From: Candidatus Microgenomates bacterium
GTDB lineage: Bacteria; Patescibacteriota; Microgenomatia; 2-02-FULL-39-11
Reading direction: 5' to 3'
Assembly (NCBI GenBank): GCA_022866885.1
Contig: JALHWS010000117.1
Location: 1 to 8,968 of the forward strand
Length of the DNA: 8,968 nt
The translations under genes and the position numbers were made by a program. The notes under the pieces were generated by a model that saw only the letters and a program-made list of their open reading frames with translations, did no database searches and was not told the origin of the DNA. Position 1 is the first letter of the stretch. Each line of letters opens with the position of its first letter. Below are positions 1 to 6,936 of the stretch, piece by piece.

Positions 1-787
1 AAATCAGAACTTCATGTATTTTCTCACCGGGCCGGATTCCAACGATCCGCACTTTACTTTTCGGAGCAATTACTTTTACTAAATTCATGATATTGGTGCT
101 GGGAATCTTTGGGATAAAAATCTCCCCGCCATTCATCTTCTCAAGACATTTGATCACAAAATCAACTCCCTGCTCCAAAGTGATCCAAAACCGGGTCATC
201 CGCGAATCAGTGATCGTGATTTTTCCGTTTTTTTGCTGCTGCCTGAAAAGCGGAATGACGCTGCCGCGGCTGCCGATTACATTCCCGTAGCGGACACAGC
301 TGAAACGGATATCCCGGTCACCACTATAAGCGTTTGCCTGAATAAATAATTTTTCAGCCACTAATTTGGTTGCTCCATATAAATTGATCGGATTGACGGC
401 CTTATCGGTGCTGAGGGCAATTATTCTTTTTACTTTATTATCTATTGCAGCGTCAATAACATTTCTGGCGCCAATTACATTCGTCATTACCGCTTCAATC
501 GGGTTGTATTCACAGGCAGGAACCTGTTTAAGCGCCGCGGCGTGGACAACTATATCTACACCGTAAAAAGCCCTATTCAGTCTTTCTTTGTCACGGATAT
601 CTCCGATAAAATACCGAAGACTTGGATGATTAAAACCGGATACCCTCATTTCGTGCTGTTTCAATTCGTCACGACTAAAAATAATCAGCTTTTTCGGATG
701 ATATTTTTCCAGCAAAACTTCGGTAAATTTCTTACCGAATGAACCGGTACCGCCGGTAACCAGTATGGTAAGATTGCGCCAATTCAT
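1..787 (-). CDS. UDP-N-acetylglucosamine 4,6-dehydratase (PseB/FlaA1/CapE-type SDR), C-terminus cut by window edge
   Basis: This extended short-chain dehydrogenase is predicted to convert UDP-GlcNAc in the cytoplasm to a 4-keto-6-deoxy sugar nucleotide, the first step towards 6-deoxy-amino sugars such as pseudaminic acid or FucNAc-type residues. The window holds the first 262 codons; relatives run about 330-345 residues, so the end lies beyond the left edge. Visible features are the Rossmann loop TGGTGSFG at residues 11-18, HAAALKQVP at 82-90, STDKAVNP at 126-133 and LYGATK at 136-141, giving the Asp128/Lys129/Tyr137/Lys141 set typical of the FlaA1/PseB group. RPGEKIHE at 252-259 is another family hallmark. 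The ATG sits in an ATGA overlap with the TGA of the ABC ATPase gene upstream, so it is probably coupled to it. C5-inverting versus C5-retaining chemistry cannot be settled from the sequence, and a UDP-glucose or related dehydratase is less likely. Confidence 0.9.
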   Translation of the reverse strand, partial: MNWRNLTILVTGGTGSFGKKFTEVLLEKYHPKKLIIFSRDELKQHEMRVSGFNHPSLRYFIGDIRDKERLNRAFYGVDIVVHAAALKQVPACEYNPIEAVMTNVIGARNVIDAAIDNKVKRIIALSTDKAVNPINLYGATKLVAEKLFIQANAYSGDRDIRFSCVRYGNVIGSRGSVIPLFRQQQKNGKITITDSRMTRFWITLEQGVDFVIKCLEKMNGGEIFIPKIPSTNIMNLVKVIAPKSKVRIVGIRPGEKIHEVLI

Positions 788-1584
788 AAGTGTATCTTAG
801 CAGAACTGTCAAGGTTTTCCTTTTTGTAGAGCCTTACTATCTTATCAGTTTCACCGATGGCTGCCACAGAACCGTTTCTTATCAGAATAGTCTTATTACA
901 AAGCCCGGAGACCGCATCCATATTATGACTGACAAAAATGACTGTTCTGCCCTCATAAGTCGTACTTTCCATCTTCCCCAGACATTTTTTCTGGAAAGAA
1001 GCGTCTCCTACAGCCAATACCTCATCTACAATCAAAATCTCCGGATCAAGATGGGCGGCAATGGCAAAAGCCAGACGCATATACATACCCGATGAATAAT
1101 GTTTAACTGGAGTGTCCAAAAACTTCTCCACCTCAGAAAAGGCAACAATCTCGTCAAATTTTCTTTTAATTTCCTTTTGCTTCATCCCTAAAATCGCTCC
1201 GTTTAAGAATACATTTTCCCGACCGGTCATTTCCTGCTGAAAACCGGTTCCGATTTCAAGCAAACTTGCCACACTCCCCCGCAATCTGATTTCTCCTCTT
1301 GTTGGAGGGGTAATTCTACATAATACTTTTAGCAGAGTGCTTTTCCCCATTCCGTTCCTGCCGATAATACCGATGGCTTCTCCCGGCATTGCATTGAAAG
1401 AAACATCTCTCAAAGCCCAAAATTCATCCTCCAGAAGACCATCATCGCTCATTTTCTTCTTTTTAAAAAGATTAACCGGTTTACGGGAAAGTTCAGCCAG
1501 TTTATCCCGCAAAGTATAGTAAGGCAAAATCATACCGATACGGTATTTTTTATAAAGATGTCTGACTTCAATGATAGGTTTCAT
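784..1584 (-). CDS. ABC transporter ATP-binding protein for polysaccharide export (Wzt/TagH type)
   Basis: This is the nucleotide-binding subunit of an ABC exporter that moves a lipid-linked glycan across the inner membrane, paired with the permease gene directly upstream. The 266-residue protein shows Walker A GRNGMGKST at 75-83, the Q-loop region GTGFQQEMTGREN at 112-124, a YSSGM signature at 163-167, Walker B ILIVDEVLAVGD at 183-194 and the switch His220. EMTGREN and the VLAVGD tail of Walker B are characteristic of the Wzt/TagH/KpsT group. I chose the ATG at 1584 (MKPIIEV), which makes an ATGA overlap with the permease stop. The open frame continues 14 codons upstream to 1626, but that would add an unconserved tail and a 46-base overlap. 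The protein ends about 46 residues after the His switch, so it lacks the carbohydrate-binding C-terminal domain of long Wzt proteins. Confidence 0.93.
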   Translation of the reverse strand: MKPIIEVRHLYKKYRIGMILPYYTLRDKLAELSRKPVNLFKKKKMSDDGLLEDEFWALRDVSFNAMPGEAIGIIGRNGMGKSTLLKVLCRITPPTRGEIRLRGSVASLLEIGTGFQQEMTGRENVFLNGAILGMKQKEIKRKFDEIVAFSEVEKFLDTPVKHYSSGMYMRLAFAIAAHLDPEILIVDEVLAVGDASFQKKCLGKMESTTYEGRTVIFVSHNMDAVSGLCNKTILIRNGSVAAIGETDKIVRLYKKENLDSSAKIHL

Positions 1585-2402
1585 ACTATATCTGCAAAGT
1601 ATCTTTCGGTTTTTTGAAAATACCACAAACCGAGATAAAGAAAAAATAAAGCGGAAAAGACGGAGATTAAGATAAGAATCGGATTAAATACCGGATTCTT
1701 TTGGAAAACCATCCGCATCGTTTCCACTACCGATGTCATTGGATTTAAGGCCATGATATATTTGTTCCTATCGGAAACAATGGACAAAGGATAAATAATC
1801 GGGGTCAAAAAAAGGATAACCTGGATTAAAAATGGCAAAACATTACGGACATCCCTGTATTTCACGTTCAAGGAAGAAAGCAAGAAACTGACGCCCGCGA
1901 TCGTACAACCGGTCACCAGAATCGCAAGCGGTAAAACGACAAGAATCCAAAGGCTTGGCAAATGTCCCAAAACAGCGGCAAAAATCACCAGCAATAGAAA
2001 ATTTATTACAAAGTCAAACAGAAAAGTGATGATTGCTGAAAGAGGCAGGATGATTTTAGGGAAATAAACCTTTTTGATCATGCTTTCGTTTGAGACCATG
2101 CTATCACTGGCTCTTGCCAGCGCTCCGGAGAAAAAATTCCAAAAAACCAGACCGATCAGGACAAAAAGAGCATAAGGTAAATTCCCTGAAGGGATTTTAG
2201 CCAAGTTGCCGAAAAATACGGTAAAAATAATCATATTAACCACCGGTTGGAAAACAACATAGACGATCCCTAAAACCGTTTGCCGGTAACGGATTTTTAT
2301 ATCCCGCCAGGTAAAAATATAAAAAAGCTCACGGTACCGCCAAATTTCTTCAAAATCCACTAACTGCCATTTCGGTTTTGGTCTGATAATAATTTCTTTC
2401 AT
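1581..2402 (-). CDS. ABC transporter permease for polysaccharide export (Wzm/TagG type)
   Basis: This ABC-2 family membrane subunit is predicted to form the inner-membrane channel for an O-antigen, capsule or teichoic-like glycan together with the adjacent ATPase. The 273-residue protein has an amphipathic N-terminal region with WRDIKIRYRQTVLG at 32-45, which is a strong Wzm/TagG signature. Roughly six hydrophobic segments follow, at about 46-65, 77-95, 118-145, 150-178, 187-206 and 241-262. LNVKYRDVRNVLP at 178-190 and ALNPMTSVVETMR at 218-230 are also classic family motifs. The length matches the family. The ATG is preceded by GGAG seven bases upstream, embedded in the last codons of the NAD synthetase gene, from whose stop codon it is separated by one base. 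The stop overlaps the ATPase start, giving the expected permease-ATPase pair. Confidence 0.93.
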   Translation of the reverse strand: MKEIIIRPKPKWQLVDFEEIWRYRELFYIFTWRDIKIRYRQTVLGIVYVVFQPVVNMIIFTVFFGNLAKIPSGNLPYALFVLIGLVFWNFFSGALARASDSMVSNESMIKKVYFPKIILPLSAIITFLFDFVINFLLLVIFAAVLGHLPSLWILVVLPLAILVTGCTIAGVSFLLSSLNVKYRDVRNVLPFLIQVILFLTPIIYPLSIVSDRNKYIMALNPMTSVVETMRMVFQKNPVFNPILILISVFSALFFLYLGLWYFQKTERYFADIV

Positions 2403-2403
2403 G

Positions 2404-3210
2404 TTATTTCTCCAAAGGCCAATCGGAAACCTTTAAACTTGGCGGAGCCTGTTTTCTCTTAAAGGCAGATCTTTTCACCATCTCAATCACTTTCATTACA
2501 GTCTCCCTGTCAAAACCTTCCTTGGAAATTGCGTCTACAGTCTTCCCCCATCTGAGATATTTTTCAAGTATCTCATCCAATATTTCGTATGGAGGTAAAA
2601 TATCACTGTCCTTCTGACCCGTCTTTAGTTCCGCTGAAGGCTCTTTCTCCAAAGTTGATAATGGAATAATATCATTTTTTTCTTTGTTTAACCATCTTGC
2701 CAGACTATATACTTGAGTTTTCAAAAGATCGCCAATCGGCGCCAAAGCACCGGCCAGATCTCCGTAAAGCGTACAATAACCGGTTGCCAGCTCGGATTTA
2801 TTACCGGTTGCCAAAAGCATCATCTGAAATTTATTGGACAATGCCATAAGTAGTGTGCATCTTATCCGCGCCTGCAAATTTTCTTCAGTTACATCCTCAG
2901 GATAACTGGAAAATGTTTTTGCTAAAGTTTTGTTATAGATCTTCATTATGCTTTTTATCGGTAAATATAGCGTTTTAATCCCTAAGTTTTTTGCAATCTT
3001 CCGGGCATCATTGATGCTTGTTTTTTGGGTATAAGGAGACGGCATTATAACTCCTAATACATTATTATTACCAAGTGCATCAACAGCAATAATCGCCGTA
3101 ACCGATGAATCAATCCCTCCTGAAAGACCAAAGACTACCTTATGAAAACCATTCTTATGTACAAAATTTCGGGTTCCGACAGTCAATGCCTTATAGATGT
3201 TATCATTCAT
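2404..3210 (-). CDS. nadE: NAD(+) synthetase, stand-alone synthetase domain without glutaminase domain
   Basis: This cytoplasmic enzyme is predicted to adenylate and amidate nicotinic acid adenine dinucleotide to NAD. The 268-residue protein consists only of the synthetase domain. The ATP pyrophosphatase P-loop SGGIDSS is at 30-36, NLQARIRCTLLMALSN at 111-126 and ATGNKSELATGYCTLYGD at 134-151, followed by the C-terminal lid region with PSAELKTGQKDSD at 191-203, PPYEILD at 206-212 and KRKQAPPSLK at 251-260. By eye the C-terminal part resembles the synthetase half of glutamine-dependent NadE enzymes more than the short ammonia-dependent E. coli type. No nitrilase/glutaminase domain is present, so free ammonia or a separate amidase partner would have to supply nitrogen. 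The ATG overlaps the upstream stop as ATGA and has a strong AGGAGG. Its place in a glycan operon is unusual. The family call is secure, the ammonia source is not. Confidence 0.94.
   Translation of the reverse strand: MNDNIYKALTVGTRNFVHKNGFHKVVFGLSGGIDSSVTAIIAVDALGNNNVLGVIMPSPYTQKTSINDARKIAKNLGIKTLYLPIKSIMKIYNKTLAKTFSSYPEDVTEENLQARIRCTLLMALSNKFQMMLLATGNKSELATGYCTLYGDLAGALAPIGDLLKTQVYSLARWLNKEKNDIIPLSTLEKEPSAELKTGQKDSDILPPYEILDEILEKYLRWGKTVDAISKEGFDRETVMKVIEMVKRSAFKRKQAPPSLKVSDWPLEK
2410..2413 (-). promoter_or_regulatory. ribosome binding site of the Wzm-type permease gene
   Basis: GGAG on the minus strand lies seven bases before the ATG at 2402 and inside the last two sense codons of the NAD synthetase gene. 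It supports this ATG as the start and fits reinitiation by ribosomes finishing the upstream gene. Confidence 0.65.
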
Positions 3211-5096
3211 ATCTTTTTCTTCTCCTCCTGATTATATTCATAGAGATATTTACTTATTTCTTTTCCGCCGCAGACAAACTTCTGGTTTAACTTATGCCGT
3301 TCCTGTATCGCCGGATCTTTATCGTCTATAGGATACGGCAGTCCCTTAGTACAGGGAGTTTCGGAAACGATTATAAACTTTGTTTTATTGCTTCCGCCGG
3401 TTAGCTGACAGTTCACCATAAAAACTCTCATCATCCCCTCATAAGAAAACCAGGTCAAGGCGGGATCCAATACTACTACTTCCTGTGCTGGTCTTTTTTC
3501 ACCGCACCATTTGATCAAACCGGATAATTTTGGGAAGTGATAATCTAACCATTCATTCAATCCTATCCGATGCATGGCGTAGTTTCTTATATAACCGGGT
3601 ACAAAATCACCCTCATAAATCCGTATCATATTTTTCCCAATTACATTACCGACGGAGTATCCAACAGCTATAAAATAAATAAAATATATTAAAATAATCG
3701 CCTTTGGGATATTTTTAAGTTTTGAAAAAATCCCAAACGGAAGTATCAGGAGTATCGGAATTAATAAAAACCAATGGTAATAATATCGCAGATCAAAACC
3801 GGTTACGCTTCCGGAAATAATTATTTCAAGTATCACTGACCAGGTGATAATGAATATTAAGTATTTAATTATCCTCTTCCCGGCAATTAAACCACTGAAA
3901 AAACCGAGCATAACGGATATCATTGTCAGGTAAAACAAAAGGTTGTTATTCTGGAAAAGGATATTTTTTATAAAGAAAAAATGTTCCTTATCTATCGCCA
4001 TCGCCCAAGCCTGGAAAAAACCTCTGGCTTTCCCGCAAGACCAACCATACCAGCACGGAAAAACAAAAGGATAAATCGGATTACCAGTCATAAGGAAATT
4101 CTTCAGATACCAGTAGCCGCCGAAAATAATAAAAAATAAAATGGTCAATGATATAATGATTAATAAATTTTTGTTGAAAATCTTTTTTCTAATAGTTCGA
4201 TAATAAATGATTAAAAATAAAATCGTGGAAACGGCGGAAACCGACCCAAAAAAAGCAACGGTCGTGTTTTTTATGCTGATAGCCAGTCCGCCAATAACTG
4301 CCGCAGTGAATAATCTGTACCTTCCCGGTTTATTGATGAAATCCGCTATAGTTATCAAAAATAATACCGCCAAGATGGATGCTCCGGCATCGACGTAACC
4401 CCACGTCGAAGCGGCCAGGAAGGTTGAGACTGTCAGAAGAGGCATCAGGAAAGTAAAAACTAAAGCCGGCAATGTACCAATCTTTTCCCGAAAATAGGCA
4501 GCAATGGTATAAAACGAAGAAAAAACAAGCAGAAAATGCAGCAGTCTGGCTGTTGAGTAAGTTTTCGTTATCGAAAACATGATCAAAAAAGCCGTATCAA
4601 GCGTCTTGGGCATCATTGCGTATAAAGAAGGTGCAGTTGTTGCAGGCCAAAAAGACCAATGGTTTTCCAGCATCAGCTGTGCTGGAGAGAAAAAATGATA
4701 TGCCATCTCATCGGTATAAAAAGGAGGAGCATTAACCAAGAAATAAAACGGCTTAAATATCAGGGGGATGATAAGAAGAGGATATGGAAAACGGATAAAA
4801 GCCTGAAATAAGGTAAGCGGACCTTTGTTTTTCAGGTAAAGCGGTAATGAGAGAACTCCAAAGGTAATTAAACTGATCCAGACATAAACCGGCCAAAAGG
4901 GAATAAAAAAATGGAGAATAAACCAAACGAATATAAACAGGGCAAGCCCAAAGATCCAATATACATATCTTAAATATTTTCCTGGTTTAATAAAACAGGC
5001 AATATTTACTCCCGCCGCGTCAAAGATAATAAAAGACAGGAAAAAAATACTTAAATTAGATAAGTTTAAAGTGGCAAAAAAATCAGATAACTGCAT
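3207..5096 (-). CDS. multi-pass membrane glycosyltransferase, GT-C fold (PMT/ArnT-like)
   Basis: This is a predicted integral inner-membrane glycosyltransferase that uses a lipid-phosphate sugar donor and acts on the outer face of the membrane. The 629-residue protein has about 11-13 hydrophobic segments up to residue 482, then a soluble tail of about 145 residues. The first large loop carries FYTDEMAYHF at 126-135, with Asp129-Glu130 at the place of the acidic catalytic motif of GT-C enzymes. WYLKNFLMTGNPIYPF at 329-344 is a motif common in bacterial GT-C proteins. The short loop after it has Cys348 and Cys354, and the tail has Cys531, Cys563, Cys582 and Cys609. The start overlaps the stop of the GT2 gene as TGATG and has GGAG eight bases upstream. 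The neighbour looks like a lipid-phosphate-sugar synthase, so the pair could form one donor-transfer route. Sugar and acceptor are unknown. Confidence 0.8.
   Translation of the reverse strand: MQLSDFFATLNLSNLSIFFLSFIIFDAAGVNIACFIKPGKYLRYVYWIFGLALFIFVWFILHFFIPFWPVYVWISLITFGVLSLPLYLKNKGPLTLFQAFIRFPYPLLIIPLIFKPFYFLVNAPPFYTDEMAYHFFSPAQLMLENHWSFWPATTAPSLYAMMPKTLDTAFLIMFSITKTYSTARLLHFLLVFSSFYTIAAYFREKIGTLPALVFTFLMPLLTVSTFLAASTWGYVDAGASILAVLFLITIADFINKPGRYRLFTAAVIGGLAISIKNTTVAFFGSVSAVSTILFLIIYYRTIRKKIFNKNLLIIISLTILFFIIFGGYWYLKNFLMTGNPIYPFVFPCWYGWSCGKARGFFQAWAMAIDKEHFFFIKNILFQNNNLLFYLTMISVMLGFFSGLIAGKRIIKYLIFIITWSVILEIIISGSVTGFDLRYYYHWFLLIPILLILPFGIFSKLKNIPKAIILIYFIYFIAVGYSVGNVIGKNMIRIYEGDFVPGYIRNYAMHRIGLNEWLDYHFPKLSGLIKWCGEKRPAQEVVVLDPALTWFSYEGMMRVFMVNCQLTGGSNKTKFIIVSETPCTKGLPYPIDDKDPAIQERHKLNQKFVCGGKEISKYLYEYNQEEKKKI
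3222..3229 (-). promoter_or_regulatory. Shine-Dalgarno site of the NAD synthetase gene
   Basis: The minus strand reads AGGAGGAG, the strongest ribosome binding site in the window. It lies 11-13 bases before the ATG at 3210, slightly further than the usual spacing. It sits inside the last codons of the GT-C gene and suggests strong independent or coupled initiation of the NAD synthetase. Confidence 0.7.
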
Positions 5097-6151
5097 CAGA
5101 TATGCTCCGGTAAAGTATTAATTAAATGTGTTTTGATTGTTTCGATAAAAAATACCCATAAATCAAAGATGACTATCTGGAATAACAGAATATACTTCGT
5201 AAAAAGGTGGTAATCGGAAATCAGGAAAAGCAGTATTAAACCAACTGAAGACATCATAATCGCCAGTAAAACAATCGGTATCTTCTCAAGTAACTCATTC
5301 ACTTTATTTGTTTTCCTTTCGACAGCTGTCTCCAGTTTGTTAGCGGCTAGATATGAAAAGACTAAGAATTCCGACAATAAACCCATTGCCAGCATGGTAA
5401 ACAGAGATGTTTTAAGAAACACGATGCCAATAAGTATGAAAAGAAAAGCAGTAAAAAGCAAAGAAACCGGCTTGAGAAGGATTACTACTTTCAGATGACG
5501 CCAACCGTCTTCCCATCTTCTTAAATGGGCAGACTTTCCTCTTTTATCTTTGTAAAAATTAATCGGTACTTCAGTGTATTTACCTCCCGCAATAGCCGTT
5601 TTTATTAACAGTTCCTATGCCCATTCCATACCGCTGTTTTTCATATGCAGTTGCCGGTAAAATGATCTTTTTACGGCACGCATACCGGAATTACAATCCG
5701 TAGTTTTAATACCGTATATCAATCTTATCAGAAAAGTGAGAACCGGTGTCCCCAAGAAACGGTGAAGGAAGGGCATTGCCCCTTTTTCTATATTTCCTTG
5801 TATCCTGGAACCGAGAATTAAATCAAAATTTTTATCAATTTTAGGCAGAAATTTACCGGTTTCACTAAAATCATAGCTTAAATCCGCGTCGGCAAAAAGG
5901 GCGTAAGGATATTTAGCTGACAGGATACCGAAATGCAAAGCCGCACCATATCCCTTTACCAGCACATGAATTAATCTGATATGTTTAATTTTTGACAGTT
6001 TCTGAAGACTCCCATCCGTACTGCCGTTATCAGCTACAATTATCTCAAAATTATTTTTTAGCAGTTGTTTGGCGGATAAATACGCCGTTTGGACGGCTCT
6101 TTTTATAGTTACTTCTTCATTTAAGCAGGGAATGACAATGCTTAATTTCAT
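5096..6151 (-). pseudogene. GT2 glycosyltransferase (polyprenyl-phosphate-sugar synthase-like), interrupted by one in-frame TAG
   Basis: The reading frame encodes a 351-position membrane-anchored family 2 glycosyltransferase, predicted to transfer a sugar from a nucleotide donor to polyprenyl phosphate on the cytoplasmic face. The catalytic half has LSIVIPCLNEE at 3-13, ADNGSTDGS at 40-48, KGYGAALHFGI at 66-76, the DXD-type DADLS at 88-92, GSRIQGN at 114-120 and TDCNSGMRAVKR at 151-162. At position 179 (bases 5615-5617) the codon is TAG. The same frame then resumes with ELLIKTAIAGGKYTEVPINF and RRWEDGWRHL, both typical of this family, and about four membrane segments at roughly 231-248, 250-268, 292-311 and 318-337. 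Relatives usually have Ser in the GMEFASE motif, so one TCG-to-TAG change would explain it. The first in-frame restart candidate, a TTG at 5461, yields only the membrane tail. Both ends overlap neighbouring genes neatly, which argues for very recent loss, an error, or readthrough. Confidence 0.85.
5105..5108 (-). promoter_or_regulatory. ribosome binding site of the GT-C glycosyltransferase gene
   Basis: GGAG on the minus strand lies eight bases before the ATG at 5096, within the last codons of the GT2 frame. It supports the chosen start. It also offers a way for the GT-C protein to be made even if ribosomes stop at the upstream TAG. Confidence 0.6.
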
Positions 6152-6936
6152 ATTCTTTGCGCAAAAACGATACCCAAATTATCTTCAACCGGATGTTTTT
6201 TTGTTATTGTTTTAAAACCGATTGTCCGCAACCTCGAAATGATTTCTGCTATCTTTTTTTCGTCATGATATTCAAAAATAATCCGGGCAAAATTCTTCAG
6301 ATAAAGAGATTTTGTTTTGGTTAAAATATCATACTCTGCCCCTTCACAGTCGCACTTCAGTATTGTATAAGGATATTTAATCATTCCTGAAATCTCGGCC
6401 AGCGTTATCGTCCTGACTTTGATTTTTTTTGATGTATTTTCCTGACCATAAAAACCGTTTTGGCCGCGATTTCTGTGCAGGAAAAAGAATTCGCTTCCTT
6501 TTCTATCTGATACGGCCAATTGCCTTAAAGTGGTGTTTTTAACGGAATTTATTTCTATATTTCTCTCCGCCAGATAAAAATTATCCGGTGACGGATCAAG
6601 AGAAATAATCTGTTTAATATTTTTAAACTGTTGGGCATAAATAACAACATCACCGATATAAGTACCTATATCAACCAGTGTTGTTTTTCGCTTTAAATTT
6701 CTGAATAACGGAAAATAATCTTCATCGGCAAAAACTTCTTTTAATGCAAGTAAATCGTATAAGTCCCTTATCTGAAAGGTTTTTTTGTTTTTCAAGGTTA
6801 TTTTAATTTTTGACTGGCCGCGAAGAAGCGCGGGTAAATAAAAGAATACGGACATCTTATTGCTTATTTTTCGAATAATAAAATTCAAAAGAGAGAAAAA
6901 ATAAAATAATCGCGGGGTTATCCTTTTGGCATTCAT
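6148..6936 (-). CDS. FkbM-family SAM-dependent methyltransferase
   Basis: This is a predicted cytoplasmic S-adenosylmethionine-dependent O-methyltransferase of the FkbM (Methyltransf_21) family, which often methylates sugars in surface-glycan clusters. In the 262-residue protein the SAM loop is VDIGTYIG at 88-95, with Tyr where most relatives have Asn. SLDPSPDNF at 112-120 supplies the acidic residue expected to bind the SAM ribose. VRTITLAEI at 174-182 and ILKCDCEGAEYDIL at 192-205 are the diagnostic FkbM block. The first 50 residues are unconserved. Met28 (ATG at 6855-6853) is an alternative start, but it lacks a good ribosome binding site, and a TATAAT box ends seven bases before the ATG at 6936, so a leaderless start there is likely. 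It is the first gene of the seven-gene operon and overlaps the GT2 gene as ATGA. Its substrate is unknown. Confidence 0.88.
   Translation of the reverse strand: MNAKRITPRLFYFFSLLNFIIRKISNKMSVFFYLPALLRGQSKIKITLKNKKTFQIRDLYDLLALKEVFADEDYFPLFRNLKRKTTLVDIGTYIGDVVIYAQQFKNIKQIISLDPSPDNFYLAERNIEINSVKNTTLRQLAVSDRKGSEFFFLHRNRGQNGFYGQENTSKKIKVRTITLAEISGMIKYPYTILKCDCEGAEYDILTKTKSLYLKNFARIIFEYHDEKKIAEIISRLRTIGFKTITKKHPVEDNLGIVFAQRI

Noticed and set aside
87..742. Plus-strand open frames of about 66 codons
   Set aside because: They lie antisense to the well-conserved dehydratase gene, have no recognisable domain, and their codons mirror the real gene.
1585..1626. Upstream extension of the ABC ATPase by 14 residues
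   Set aside because: The extra residues lie inside the permease gene and are unlike the family; the ATG at 1584 gives a standard ATGA overlap and the normal MKPIIEVRHLYKKY start.
4753..4959. Short minus-strand frame of 68 codons inside the GT-C gene
   Set aside because: It is an out-of-frame shadow of a hydrophobic coding region with no independent start signal.
5096..5461. A separate small membrane protein of 121 residues starting at TTG
   Set aside because: It is in the same frame as the GT2 gene after the TAG, has no ribosome binding site, and matches the usual C-terminal membrane tail of that enzyme, so it is treated as the second part of the interrupted gene.
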